A DNA stretch of 64,000 nt from assembly GCA_964387685.1 (NCBI GenBank), contig CAYLXK010000009.1, positions 116,761 to 180,760 of the forward strand. The letters run 5' to 3'. Positions 8,885-17,482 of the stretch are shown piece after piece. How positions within the stretch are numbered: position 1 is the stretch's first letter; every line of letters starts with the position of its first letter. Origin of the DNA: Bryobacter sp964387685 (GTDB lineage Bacteria > Acidobacteriota > Terriglobia > Bryobacterales > Bryobacteraceae). The position numbers and the translations under genes were made by a program. The notes under the pieces were generated by a model. The model ran no database searches. It was not told the DNA's origin and saw only the letters and a list, made by a program, of their open reading frames with translations.

Positions 8885-10347
8885 CAGAATTTCCTCGTCC
8901 ACTCTTTGGGCCAGCGCTCCACCACCACTTTTTCGTTCGTGAAAAACCGTACCGCGTCGAGCCCTTGTCCATGCAGGTCGCCCAAAAAGCTCTCTCTTGC
9001 ACCGCTAAACGGGAAGAAGGCCATCGGTGCAGCCACGCCCACGTTGATCCCCACATTGCCCACTTCGGCCTCGGTGCGAAAGCGTCTGGCCGCCTCGCCG
9101 GACCGCGTAAACAGGCACGCCATATTCCCGTAGGCGCCGGAGTTCACGAAGGCCAACGCGTCGTCGACGCTCTCCTTTTCCACCAGCGTTAGTATGGGCC
9201 CGAAGAATTCCGTCCGCATCAGCGGGCTAGTCTCGGCCAGGCCTTCGAGGATCGTCGGCTTCAAAAAGTGCCCTGTATCGAGGCCGTGCCGCCGGCCGTC
9301 CACGCTTAGGCGCGCCCCGGCGCTTTCAGCTTCGGCTAGCACCCCGTGTAGCCTTTCTTTCGCGGCGAGGCTGATTACCGGGCCCATCTCGGCGCCTTCG
9401 AGGCCATGCCCCGTCTTGCGCTCCGCCGCGGCCTGCCGCAGGCTCTCGCCGAAGCTCCGTTTAGCTTCCCCTACGAGAATCGCGACGCTCGAGGCCAGGC
9501 ATCTTTGCCCCGCGCAGCCAAACGCGGAATCCGCAATCACCTGCGTCCCCGTCTCTACTTCGGCGTCCGGCAGAATCACCACCGGGTTCTTGGCTCCGCC
9601 TTGGCACTGCACGCGCTTGCCGTGCCGCGCGGCGAGCGCATAGACGCTGCGTGCGGCCGCGCTCGATCCCACAAAGCTCACCGTGCGCACCAGCGGATGC
9701 TCAATCAGCGCGTCGCTCACTGCGCGCCCGCCGTGCAAGAGGTTCACGACCCCTTTTGGAAAGCCGCACTGTTCGACCAGACGAATGACCGCCTCCATCG
9801 TCATCGGCACACGCTCGCTCGGCTTGATCACCACCGTCCCGCCCACCGCCACCGCATAGGGCCAGAACCAAAAGGGAATCATCGCGGGGAAATTGAAGGG
9901 GCACAGGATCGCGGCCACGCCCAGGGGCTGGCGGATGGAGTACTCGTCGATGCCGCTGGCGATCCCTTCGCTGAATGCGGACTGTTGCAGCATCGGCATC
10001 CCGCAAGCGACCTCCACGTTCTCAATCGCACGCCGTAACTCGCCGCGAGATTCGCCTAGCGTCTTGCCGCACTCGAGCGTGATGGTCCGCGCCAGATCGT
10101 CCAACTTCGCCTCCAGCAACGCTTTTAAGCGAAACAGCGGCTGAATCCTTTCCGTAACCGGTACGGTACGCCACAGGCGGAAGGCTGCATGCGCGGCTTC
10201 TACGGCATGGCTCGTTTCGGTGCGAGAAGCCTCGGGCGCGCTGGCAATTCTTTCCGCCCGGCCGGGATCTTCCACCAAATGGCGCGCGCGGTCCTCCCCG
10301 GGGATCCAGTCCCCACCCCAGTAATGCGAAACTTCGGAAATAGGCAT
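8884..10347 (-). CDS. mmsA: Methylmalonate-semialdehyde dehydrogenase-type aldehyde dehydrogenase
   Basis: 487 residues, full length for the family (about 480-500). CoA-acylating MMSDH hallmarks are present: 'CPFNFPAMIPFWFWPYA' (about 145-161), 'VIKPSERVPMT', the GSSAAAR nucleotide loop (about 227-233) and the catalytic Cys in GCAGQRCLA (Cys about 283). Unlike ordinary aldehyde dehydrogenases this family lacks the general-base Glu, and it makes acetyl- or propionyl-CoA from malonate or methylmalonate semialdehyde in valine, beta-alanine or inositol breakdown. The pairing with an Fe-ADH rather than a 3-hydroxyisobutyrate dehydrogenase leaves the exact substrate open. Confidence 0.93.
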   Translation of the reverse strand: MPISEVSHYWGGDWIPGEDRARHLVEDPGRAERIASAPEASRTETSHAVEAAHAAFRLWRTVPVTERIQPLFRLKALLEAKLDDLARTITLECGKTLGESRGELRRAIENVEVACGMPMLQQSAFSEGIASGIDEYSIRQPLGVAAILCPFNFPAMIPFWFWPYAVAVGGTVVIKPSERVPMTMEAVIRLVEQCGFPKGVVNLLHGGRAVSDALIEHPLVRTVSFVGSSAAARSVYALAARHGKRVQCQGGAKNPVVILPDAEVETGTQVIADSAFGCAGQRCLASSVAILVGEAKRSFGESLRQAAAERKTGHGLEGAEMGPVISLAAKERLHGVLAEAESAGARLSVDGRRHGLDTGHFLKPTILEGLAETSPLMRTEFFGPILTLVEKESVDDALAFVNSGAYGNMACLFTRSGEAARRFRTEAEVGNVGINVGVAAPMAFFPFSGARESFLGDLHGQGLDAVRFFTNEKVVVERWPKEWTRKF

Positions 10348-10367
10348 CGCTATTAGTTCTACTACTG

Positions 10368-10393
10368 AAAGCCCCGCCCCGACGCAGGGCTTT
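10368..10393. other. Hairpin in the divergent gap between mmsA and the MFS-like gene
   Basis: AAAGCCC (10368-10374) pairs with GGGCTTT (10387-10393) around a 12-base loop. It lies in the 64-base divergent region just ahead of the MFS-like start. It could be an attenuator-like leader hairpin or a chance structure; no function can be assigned. Confidence 0.4.
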
Positions 10394-10411
10394 TATCCCA
10401 CGGCCGCCGGC

Positions 10412-11524
10412 ATGCTTGCCTTCGGTTACTTAGCCGGAATGGCGGTATTGAACGGCTGGATACAAGCCCGCAGTGGACTGCCTTTGGGCGCATTTGGCAT
10501 TATCCTCGCCACCGGCGCCCTAGCCGCCTTGGCCGTGAATCTATATCTGCGGCGCAGCGGGCGCAGGTACTCGGGAGAATTCGGTCTTCTGCTCTTGAGC
10601 TGTTCCGTCTGGCTGCCGGTGCTAGCCCAGGACTTTTGGGCGCTGCTGCTGGCCTATTCCTTGCAAGGCGCCGCCTCCCGCATCGCCTTGGCCGGACTCT
10701 ATCGCGCCATTGCGGAGATCCAACGCCGCGCTGAATCTTCTCGGCGCTCCGCGAATACCACGCTGGTCCTCGAAAGCATGGCGGGCTTTGGACTGGGCGC
10801 GTCGTTCCTGTTCAATAGCAATCTCACGGAAGCCTCGGGCGCGGGCTGGCCCAGCGCGGTGCTGTCCATGCTTGTAGGCCTGGCCGCGGCCTGGGCGCTG
10901 CGGGGCAGACTGCCCGATTGGTCCGGCGCGCAAAAATCCGCCGCTCGCGCCCCGGGCGACTCCCGCACACTCTGGTTTGCTTTTGCCGTCTACTGCACCG
11001 AGGTCTTCTCGATGACCCAAGCCACCGCCTGGTCTAGCATTCTCACTGGCGAGTTGCACTTTGGCTCGCGCACCTTGCCGTCTCTCGTGGCCGGCGGCCT
11101 GCTAACGGGCGTCTTCTGGCTGGTGGTGGGAACGGTGCGTTGGTTGGCCGGCCAATACCCCAGCTTGGATCTACGCCGGGTGGTAGTGGGGGGATGTGTG
11201 CTGAGCCTGGCGGCCGTCCTAGGCGTGATGCTCAGCGGTCCGCGCGGTGTGCCGCTGATTGCCTGCTATGCGGCGATGGGCGCGGGGATAGCTTGCTTTG
11301 TGCCTTTCGCGTTGCAAACCATCGCGCTGCAGCCCGACGCGGGGCGTCTGGCGGATCGCCTGGCTTTGCTTGGTCCGGTCATGAGCGTGGGCGTTCACTT
11401 GGTGACGGGCAGTTTGGCCGAATACCGCGAGTGGTTCGTCGTTGCCGCCCTCAGCGCCTCGCTCGCCCTGGCTCTTTTCCAGCGCGGGCCGGCCCTACCA
11501 ACCAAAAAATACCCCGCTTCCTAG
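10412..11524 (+). CDS. MFS-like integral membrane protein
   Basis: 370 residues, strongly hydrophobic with roughly ten to twelve membrane segments, spaced with short basic loops (RRSGRRYSG about 48-56; EIQRRAESSRRSANTT about 101-116) like a major facilitator. No diagnostic substrate motif was recognised. The ATG at 10412 is the first standard start in the frame; there is no convincing ribosome-binding site and the frame stays open upstream to about 10325, so the true N-terminus may be a little longer. A strong terminator follows the stop. Confidence 0.75.
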   Translation: MLAFGYLAGMAVLNGWIQARSGLPLGAFGIILATGALAALAVNLYLRRSGRRYSGEFGLLLLSCSVWLPVLAQDFWALLLAYSLQGAASRIALAGLYRAIAEIQRRAESSRRSANTTLVLESMAGFGLGASFLFNSNLTEASGAGWPSAVLSMLVGLAAAWALRGRLPDWSGAQKSAARAPGDSRTLWFAFAVYCTEVFSMTQATAWSSILTGELHFGSRTLPSLVAGGLLTGVFWLVVGTVRWLAGQYPSLDLRRVVVGGCVLSLAAVLGVMLSGPRGVPLIACYAAMGAGIACFVPFALQTIALQPDAGRLADRLALLGPVMSVGVHLVTGSLAEYREWFVVAALSASLALALFQRGPALPTKKYPAS

Positions 11525-11563
11525 GCCCCCGTCCTGGGACGGAAAACGGCGGCGGAAGCGGGG
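11512..11563 (+). terminator. Intrinsic terminator candidate after the MFS-like gene
   Basis: A perfect 10-base stem (CCCCGCTTCC at 11512-11521 with GGAAGCGGGG at 11554-11563) encloses an inner hairpin and is followed by TTCTT. It overlaps the end of the MFS-like gene and lies before the convergent HU gene, so it may serve both directions. Confidence 0.65.
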
Positions 11564-11608
11564 TTCTTGATCCGGAGGGGAGTAAGAACTTAAGAGGAGA
11601 CGGGTAAA

Positions 11609-11908
11609 CTACTTCTTTTTCGGCGGAACGATCGCGTCCTTAACGGCCTTGGCCACGCGGAACTTGACGACCTTTTTGGCCGGGATCTTGATAGTGGCGC
11701 CCGTGGCGGGGTTGCGGCCCGTGCGAGCTTTCCGCTCCACGCGAACCAGTTTGCCTACGCCGGGAATCGTGAATTCCCCGGCCTTTTTCGTTTCGCGGAC
11801 GGCGATTTCCGAATAGGTCGTGATAAAGGTCTTGGCGACCTTGCTCGAGACTTCGAGCTTTTCGGCCAATTCCTTGATCAACGCGGATTGTGTCATGCGA
11901 TCAGCCAT
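11609..11908 (-). CDS. HU-family DNA-bending protein
   Basis: 99 residues. The sequence begins MADRMTQSALIKELAEKLEVS and carries the HU/IHF arm region 'RKARTGRNPATGATIKIPA' (about 62-80), including the conserved Pro of the DNA-intercalating tip, then 'KKVVKFRVAKAVKDAI'. It is slightly longer than standard HU (about 90), with a lysine-rich tail (PPKKK) typical of acidobacterial and deltaproteobacterial forms. It acts as a nucleoid architectural protein, dimerising and bending DNA. A good ribosome-binding site (AGAAGGAG) precedes the ATG. A 21-base near-palindrome sits upstream. Confidence 0.96.
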   Translation of the reverse strand: MADRMTQSALIKELAEKLEVSSKVAKTFITTYSEIAVRETKKAGEFTIPGVGKLVRVERKARTGRNPATGATIKIPAKKVVKFRVAKAVKDAIVPPKKK

Positions 11909-11944
11909 TTATTGTGGCTCCTTCTGAACTGAGATGTGCCCCAG

Positions 11945-11965
11945 AACATTTTCTATAGAAATGTT
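11945..11965 (-). promoter_or_regulatory. Near-perfect palindrome upstream of the HU gene (possible operator)
   Basis: AACATTTTCTATAGAAATGTT is an inverted repeat around TATAG, 36-57 bases ahead of the HU start. On the minus strand its centre resembles a -10 element, so it may be a promoter-overlapping operator. This is inferred from symmetry and position only. Confidence 0.45.
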
Positions 11966-12029
11966 TTGGTCTTAAGCGCACCCTCATCATAGAGCAGCTT
12001 CTCAAGCGAAGTAAAGGAAAAAGTAACGC

Positions 12030-12054
12030 AAAAAGCCCCAAAACGGGGCTTTTT
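12030..12054 (-). terminator. Intrinsic terminator after recA
   Basis: AAAAAGCCCC (12030-12039) pairs perfectly with GGGGCTTTTT (12045-12054) around a 5-base loop, giving A- and T-tracts on both sides. It lies about 66 bases after the recA stop and can act in both directions, also insulating the HU promoter. Confidence 0.85.
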
Positions 12055-12120
12055 GGCGCAAGTTGGGCTTCTCGAGCCCGTTTTTACAGGCAAAACAGGA
12101 TTGCCCGGTGATGTTTTGGC

Positions 12121-13179
12121 CTATTTCTTGGCTTTCGGCGGGGCCTCGGGCGACACGACCGAGGCCTTTTCGCCCTCGATCGCCGGCGGCAGGCCAAGAA
12201 TCTGGCGCAGGTCGGTGTCCAGCTTTTTGGCCGCGTCCGGATGGTCCTTGAGGAAGGTCCGCGCGTTTTCCCGTCCCTGCCCGATGCGTTCGCCCTGATA
12301 GCTATACCAGGAGCCGGACTTTTCCACCAGGTTCTGCGCCACGCCGATATCGAGCATGTCTCCTTCGGCGGAGATCCCTTCGCCGTACAGGATGTCGAAT
12401 TCGGCCTCGCGGAAGGGCGGCGCTACTTTGTTCTTCACCACCTTCACCTTGGTCCGGTTGCCCGTCACGACGTCGCCTTCTTTAATGGCTGCAATCCGGC
12501 GGATATCCAGGCGGACGCTCGCGTAGAACTTCAGCGCCCGCCCGCCAGAGGTGGTTTCCGGGTTGCCGAACATGACGCCGATCTTTTCGCGGATCTGGTT
12601 GATGAAAACCAGACACGTATTCGACTTCGAACAAATCCCCGTGAGCTTGCGCATCGCCTGCGACATTAGCCGCGCTTGCACGCCCACGAAGGTGTCGCCC
12701 ATTTCGCCGTCGAGCTCCGCCTTGGGCACCAGCGCCGCCACGCTATCGACGATCAAGATGTCCACCGCCCCCGATTGCACTAGCGTGCTGGCGATTTCGA
12801 GTGCCTGCTCGGCATAGTCTGGCTGCGATACCAGTAGATTCTCGACGTCCACGCCTAAGGCTTTGGCGTAGATCGGGTCCAAGGCATGCTCGACGTCGAT
12901 AAAGGCCGCTACGCCACCCATCTTTTGCGCCTGGGCGATGGCCTGCAGCGCGATGGTGGTCTTACCCGACGATTCCGGCCCGAAAACTTCCACAATGCGG
13001 CCGCGTGGCAAGCCGCCAATGCCCAACGCATAGTCGATGGAAATTGAGCCGGTCGGGATAGCCTGAATCTGCACCATCGCTTCCTGCGAGCCTAATCGTG
13101 TGATCGAGCCCTTGCCGAACTGCTTTTCGATCTGGCCGAGTGTCGCCGTTAACGTACGAAGTTTTTCTTGGTCTGCCAT
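12121..13179 (-). CDS. recA: Recombinase RecA
   Basis: 352 residues from the ATG at 13179 (MADQEKLRTLTATLGQIEKQFG), the conserved RecA N-terminus. The Walker A loop GPESSGKTT lies near residues 66-74, Walker B 'VDILIVDSVAALVPKAELDGEMGD' near 138-161 (positions about 12700-12770), the L2 loop 'NQIREKIGVMFGNPETTSGG' near 195-214. The C-terminus is lysine-rich rather than the acidic tail of E. coli. It catalyses strand exchange and LexA cleavage. It follows the AlaX gene by 53 bases; I see no obvious LexA box there, though the acidobacterial box is not one I can match by eye. Confidence 0.98.
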   Translation of the reverse strand: MADQEKLRTLTATLGQIEKQFGKGSITRLGSQEAMVQIQAIPTGSISIDYALGIGGLPRGRIVEVFGPESSGKTTIALQAIAQAQKMGGVAAFIDVEHALDPIYAKALGVDVENLLVSQPDYAEQALEIASTLVQSGAVDILIVDSVAALVPKAELDGEMGDTFVGVQARLMSQAMRKLTGICSKSNTCLVFINQIREKIGVMFGNPETTSGGRALKFYASVRLDIRRIAAIKEGDVVTGNRTKVKVVKNKVAPPFREAEFDILYGEGISAEGDMLDIGVAQNLVEKSGSWYSYQGERIGQGRENARTFLKDHPDAAKKLDTDLRQILGLPPAIEGEKASVVSPEAPPKAKK

Positions 13180-13232
13180 GGAAATCCCGAGTATAACGCA
13201 GACCCGCAAGGAAGGGGAAGAATTGGCGAAAG

Positions 13233-13877
13233 TTATTCGCCCGTTACATAGATCTCGATCCGTTCCTTGCCCTTGCCGATGTTCTTGCGCTTCAGTGTGA
13301 TCACGCCCACTTCCAAGGTTCGCCGCAAATGCGTGCCCCCGCAAGGCACCTGGGCGAATCCTTCGATGCGCCAAAAGCGGCGCTGTGCGGCACCATCGCT
13401 ATAGGCACTTTCGATCGGTAGATCCGCCCGTACAATGGCGTTGGCCCGCTCAGCCAGGCTTTCCAGTTCCGCCGTAACGGGCGTTGCGCGGGCGAAATCG
13501 ATGCGCGCCTTGTCCGCGGCGATATGGGCCCCGATCTTCTCTATAGGCCCGAGGTCCCGATTGACGATCTCGAGTACCAGTTCGGCTGCAAAATGCAGAC
13601 GCATGAGCGCATAGCGCCGCGGCCAATCGATGAGCACGCGTACGGTTTGGCCAACGGCTAAGTTATGATGCGGGGGCAGCGTGTAAACGATGTCGAAGCC
13701 ATCTTTGTGGGCGCTCTCCACAGTCCAGCCTTCGATGTTGCCGGCATCGCTTTCCTGTCCTCCCGAGAAGGCGTAAAAGATCGTCTCGGCCAAGCGAATC
13801 TCCGCTCCGGCGACTGCCGCCACGGTCGTTTCCAATTCTGTTTGATAGGGGTCGTCCCAAAACACCTTCCGGGTCAT
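13233..13877 (-). CDS. AlaX-like alanyl-tRNA editing protein
   Basis: 214 residues from the ATG at 13877 (MTRKVFWDDPYQTELETTV). The fold of the AlaRS editing domain is recognisable: 'AFSGGQESDAG' (about 37-47, editing-pocket loop, usually PxGGGQxxD), 'LMRLHFAAELVLEI' (about 90-103) and the zinc motif CGGTHLRRT (about 178-186). The first metal motif reads HFAAE where the family usually has HxxxH, so one of the four zinc ligands is Glu instead of His. Such proteins hydrolyse Ser- or Gly-tRNA(Ala) in trans. The gene diverges from the cupin gene with 33 bases between. Confidence 0.88.
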   Translation of the reverse strand: MTRKVFWDDPYQTELETTVAAVAGAEIRLAETIFYAFSGGQESDAGNIEGWTVESAHKDGFDIVYTLPPHHNLAVGQTVRVLIDWPRRYALMRLHFAAELVLEIVNRDLGPIEKIGAHIAADKARIDFARATPVTAELESLAERANAIVRADLPIESAYSDGAAQRRFWRIEGFAQVPCGGTHLRRTLEVGVITLKRKNIGKGKERIEIYVTGE

Positions 13878-13910
13878 CCTCGTAGGATAAACGCGCGCTA
13901 CACTCTCGCC

Positions 13911-14303
13911 ATGCGAATTCACAAATCCGCCGATGTCCAGGCCCGCCGCGGGCCCGAAGCCTACTTTACGGGAGAAGTCTGGCAAGAGCCGCTAGTCGAA
14001 AGCGGTCCGCAGCATCTGTTCACCTTCCGAGTATCCTTTGCGCCGGGGGCCCGCACCCACTGGCATACCCACCCAGCCGGGCAGATCCTCATTGTCACCT
14101 CTGGCCGCGGCTTCGTGCAGAGGGAAGGCGAGGCTCTTGAGGCCATCCTGCCGGGGGATACCGTCATCATTGAGGCCGGCGAAAAGCATTGGCATGGGGC
14201 CGCGCCGGATTGTCCGATGCAACATGTGGCGATCCAGGCCGCCGTCGACGGCGCGACCGCCCACTGGCTCGAAGCCGTGTCTGGCGAGCCGTATTCAAAC
14301 TGA
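13911..14303 (+). CDS. Small cupin-domain protein
   Basis: 130 residues from the ATG at 13911. One cupin barrel is complete: motif 1 'THWHTHPAGQILIVTSGRG' (about 44-62) supplies two His and Gln/Glu-type metal ligands, and motif 2 'PGDTVIIEAGEKHWHG' (about 76-91) supplies a further His. The length and the WHTHP pattern match the single-domain cupins related to (R)-mandelonitrile lyase and quercetinase-like proteins. Substrate unknown. Its stop lies inside an 18-base tandem duplication. Confidence 0.9.
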   Translation: MRIHKSADVQARRGPEAYFTGEVWQEPLVESGPQHLFTFRVSFAPGARTHWHTHPAGQILIVTSGRGFVQREGEALEAILPGDTVIIEAGEKHWHGAAPDCPMQHVAIQAAVDGATAHWLEAVSGEPYSN

Positions 14304-14324
14304 TATCCGTATTCAAACTGATAT
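14289..14324. repeat. 18-base perfect tandem duplication across the cupin stop codon
   Basis: CCGTATTCAAACTGATAT occurs twice head to tail (14289-14306 and 14307-14324). The first copy encodes the cupin C-terminus and stop; the second lies in the 12 bases before the receptor ATG, so the event set the spacing between the two genes. Confidence 0.95.
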
Positions 14325-14335
14325 ACAGTGGCGCT

Positions 14336-17300
14336 ATGCGCTTTGCCGTTTCGTTCATGTTGTTTGCTTCTTCGCTTTGGGCCCAGGGTACGGTAACTTT
14401 TTTTGGGACCGTTAGCGATAGCACGGGCGCGGTCGTTCCCCAAGCCGACGTGTCGCTAGTATTGTCGGCAACTGGGCTCACCCGGAAGACTTCGACCGAC
14501 TCCTCCGGCGCCTACACCTTCGTGGGTCTGCCCAACGGCGACTACTCGCTCCGCATCGCCGCGCAAGGCTTCAAAACCTATGTGGAGAAAAGTATTGCCG
14601 TCCAGGTGGGCGAAAACCGCCGGGTGGACGCGCGCCTGGAATTGGGCAATGTCAATGAAACGATTGATGTCACCGCCGAGACCCAGCAGGTGGAAACCCG
14701 TAGCGGCGCATTGCGTGAGGTGGTGGATTCCAAACGCATCGTCGAATTGCCCTTGAATGGGCGCAATCCTCTTCAACTGCAACAGCTCGTCGCGGGCGCG
14801 GGTGGCCGTTTGGCTGCCGACCAAGGACAGAATGGCACTCTTTCGATCAATGGCTCTAGAGGAAATTCCAACAACTACCAGCTCGACGGCGGCGACAATC
14901 ACGACCCGTACTTTAACTCCCCGGCCGTCTTTCCCTCGCCCGACGCGCTGGATGAATTCTCGATCCAAACCAACGCCTATGGCGCGGACAAAGGACGCAA
15001 TGCCGGCGCCTTCATGACGGCCGTCACCAAGAGCGGCACCAACCAGTTTCACGGCGCGCTGTTTGAGTTCCTGCGCAACGAGAAACTCAATGCCCGTAAC
15101 TTCTTCGCCAATACCGTGCCTCCTTTTAAGCGCAACCAATTTGGCGCGACGCTTGGAGGCCCGCTCATCCGAAATAAGACCTTTTTCTTCTTCTCCTGGC
15201 AGCGGACCTACCAACGCAGTGCCGCCGGCGCCCTTACCGCTACCGTCCTTACGGGTCCTCAGCGCAGCGGCGACTTCTCGGGCCGTACAGCCGCTCTTCG
15301 CGACCCCCTGGGCGGCGTCTTCCCCGGCAATCGCATTCCCACCAGCCGATTGAATGCACCGGCGCAGAAGTTTCTAAGCGCCATGGTCCCTCTTCCGAAC
15401 CGCGAAAACGGGCTGCTCAGCACGGCGAGCGGGGAGATCCAGGACGACGACCAATGGATTGGCAAGCTGGATCACAACTTCTCCTCCAATCACCAGATCA
15501 GCGGGCGCATCCTCCGCAACCTGAATCAGCGGGACGAAGCTACGGGTAACTTGCCCGGCTTCTTCGCGCGCATCGATTACCAGAACTGGAACCTCAGTGT
15601 TACCGACACTTACATCCTCTCGCCGACCAAATTGAATGCCTTTACGTTTTCCTTCCAAAAGATCGACCGGCGGCAGATTCCCATTGTGCCGGGCAACCAG
15701 AGTTGGCAGGACTTTGGCGCCGGCTTTACCCGCGCGTTCCCGGGTGAGAGCGTCGCCTCCATGCATACGCAAGTGGACGGATACTTCAACGCCTTCAGCC
15801 GCTTTCCGCTCAACCATTTTCGGGACAACGTGCAATTTTCGGATACCTTTAGTTGGACGGTGGGAAGCCACCTGCTGAAGATAGGCGGCGACTACCGCCG
15901 TTCGCGCTTGAATTTACAGGAACTCTTCCGCGGCGATCCCTTTATCCGCTTCCAGAACACCTTCACTGGCGATGCCGCCGCCGACCTTCTACTGGGCTTG
16001 CCCGGGCAATTCGAACAGATTGCCGAGACCTCGAATCTGCCGCGCGTCAATGAGCTCGGCTTCTTTGTCCAGGACGATTGGCGGGTCTCCCAGCGCCTGA
16101 CCCTGAATCTCGGACTACGCTGGGACCCATGGTTCCCCTTCACCGACGAGCTGAACAAGTTTTCCCGCTACCAGGCCGGCGCGCGTAGCACTGTCTTCCC
16201 GAACGCGCCCGCCGATATTGTTTTTCCCGGCGACCCTGGTACTACCTCCAGCCTCCTAAACCGCCAGTGGAACAACTGGGGGCCGCGTTTTGGCTTCGCT
16301 TACGATCCCACCGGCAAAGGCAAGTTCAGCGTGCGAGGCGGTTACGGCATCTTTTACTCGCAGATTCGCCAACAAGCCAATAACCAAATCGCCAATAATC
16401 AGCCTTTCTCTCTGAAGCTCACTGTGAATAACCCCACGGGCGGCGTCAATTCTCCCTATCTCGGAATCGGAAATCCTTTCCCCTTTACCGCGCCACAGAC
16501 GGATGCCCAAAAACTCGCCTATCGCTATGTACTGCCCCTCCAGATGAGCCAATACAACGCCAATATGCGCAACGGCATTGCCCAGCAGTGGAACCTAAGC
16601 TTGCAGCAGCAAGTGGGCAGTTATGTCCTGAGCGCGGCTTACGTGGGGTCCAAGGGCAATCACCTATTCATGACGAACGAAGAGAACCCGGGTATCTTCG
16701 GCCGCGCCGGTAACTTAAATCAACGCCGGGCGCTCGCTCCCACCTTCGCGAATCTAACGGAATACTCCAGCCGTGGTAACTCGATTTATCATTCTTTGCA
16801 ACTGGGCGTGAATCGGCGTCTGACCAAAGGCTTCACCGTGTTGGGCAACTATACCTGGTCGAAGCTGATTGACGATTCTTCCGGCGACGGAGACCTGCCG
16901 GCTAACCCCTTTAATTTCCGTAACGAACGGGGCCGCAGCGACCTGGACATCGCGCATCGCTTTGTGGCGAGCTACGTCTGGGAATTGCCCCTGCTGCAGG
17001 GCAGCCCGGCGCTCTTGCGTCACACTCTGGGTGGTTGGAGCACCAACGGCATCGTGACGCTGGAGACCGGCACCCCCATCAACTTCATCTCCGGGCGGGA
17101 TAATTCCATGTCGGGAGTCAATCAGGATCGCGCCGATCTGGTGGGCAACCCCTTCCTCGATCCCAACCGGCCGCGCGGAGAACTGGTGCAACGCTATTTC
17201 AACACCGCCGCCTTGGCCACCAACGCGACTGGCACCTTTGGCACGGCCGGCCGTAACATCCTGTCCGGCCCGGGCCTGATCAATTTCGATTTTGGCGCCG

Positions 17301-17479
17301 TGAAGAATTTCGCGCTCACAGAGCGAATCCGGCTGCAGTTCCGCGGCGAAATCTTTAACGCCACCAATCGCGTGAACCTGGGCAACCCGAATACCAATCA
17401 GAGTTCGCCGCAGTTCGGGTTGATCATCTCAGCCGGCTCGCCGCGCGTAAGCCAGTTGGCGCTGAAGCTGAACTTTTAG
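14336..17479 (+). CDS. Oar-like TonB-dependent receptor
   Basis: 1047 residues from the ATG at 14336, which gives a signal peptide (MRFAVSFMLFASSLWAQG). It begins with a carboxypeptidase-regulatory-like beta-sandwich (about 20-105, 'GTVSDSTGAVVPQADVSL'), followed by a plug-like domain ('RIVELPLNGRNPLQLQQLV' near 130) and a long beta-barrel that ends '...SQLALKLNF', the aromatic-ended outer-membrane signature. Acidobacteria encode many of these; they are thought to import glycans or other large nutrients, powered by TonB. An alternative start upstream overlaps the cupin gene and was rejected. The stop is 3 bases from that of the convergent AhpD-like gene. Confidence 0.94.
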   Translation: MRFAVSFMLFASSLWAQGTVTFFGTVSDSTGAVVPQADVSLVLSATGLTRKTSTDSSGAYTFVGLPNGDYSLRIAAQGFKTYVEKSIAVQVGENRRVDARLELGNVNETIDVTAETQQVETRSGALREVVDSKRIVELPLNGRNPLQLQQLVAGAGGRLAADQGQNGTLSINGSRGNSNNYQLDGGDNHDPYFNSPAVFPSPDALDEFSIQTNAYGADKGRNAGAFMTAVTKSGTNQFHGALFEFLRNEKLNARNFFANTVPPFKRNQFGATLGGPLIRNKTFFFFSWQRTYQRSAAGALTATVLTGPQRSGDFSGRTAALRDPLGGVFPGNRIPTSRLNAPAQKFLSAMVPLPNRENGLLSTASGEIQDDDQWIGKLDHNFSSNHQISGRILRNLNQRDEATGNLPGFFARIDYQNWNLSVTDTYILSPTKLNAFTFSFQKIDRRQIPIVPGNQSWQDFGAGFTRAFPGESVASMHTQVDGYFNAFSRFPLNHFRDNVQFSDTFSWTVGSHLLKIGGDYRRSRLNLQELFRGDPFIRFQNTFTGDAAADLLLGLPGQFEQIAETSNLPRVNELGFFVQDDWRVSQRLTLNLGLRWDPWFPFTDELNKFSRYQAGARSTVFPNAPADIVFPGDPGTTSSLLNRQWNNWGPRFGFAYDPTGKGKFSVRGGYGIFYSQIRQQANNQIANNQPFSLKLTVNNPTGGVNSPYLGIGNPFPFTAPQTDAQKLAYRYVLPLQMSQYNANMRNGIAQQWNLSLQQQVGSYVLSAAYVGSKGNHLFMTNEENPGIFGRAGNLNQRRALAPTFANLTEYSSRGNSIYHSLQLGVNRRLTKGFTVLGNYTWSKLIDDSSGDGDLPANPFNFRNERGRSDLDIAHRFVASYVWELPLLQGSPALLRHTLGGWSTNGIVTLETGTPINFISGRDNSMSGVNQDRADLVGNPFLDPNRPRGELVQRYFNTAALATNATGTFGTAGRNILSGPGLINFDFGAVKNFALTERIRLQFRGEIFNATNRVNLGNPNTNQSSPQFGLIISAGSPRVSQLALKLNF

Positions 17480-17482
17480 CGG

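Noticed and set aside
11140..11607. 155-codon plus-strand frame over the end of the MFS-like gene
   Set aside because: Out of frame with the membrane protein, arginine/glycine-rich without domain likeness: a shadow frame of GC-rich DNA.
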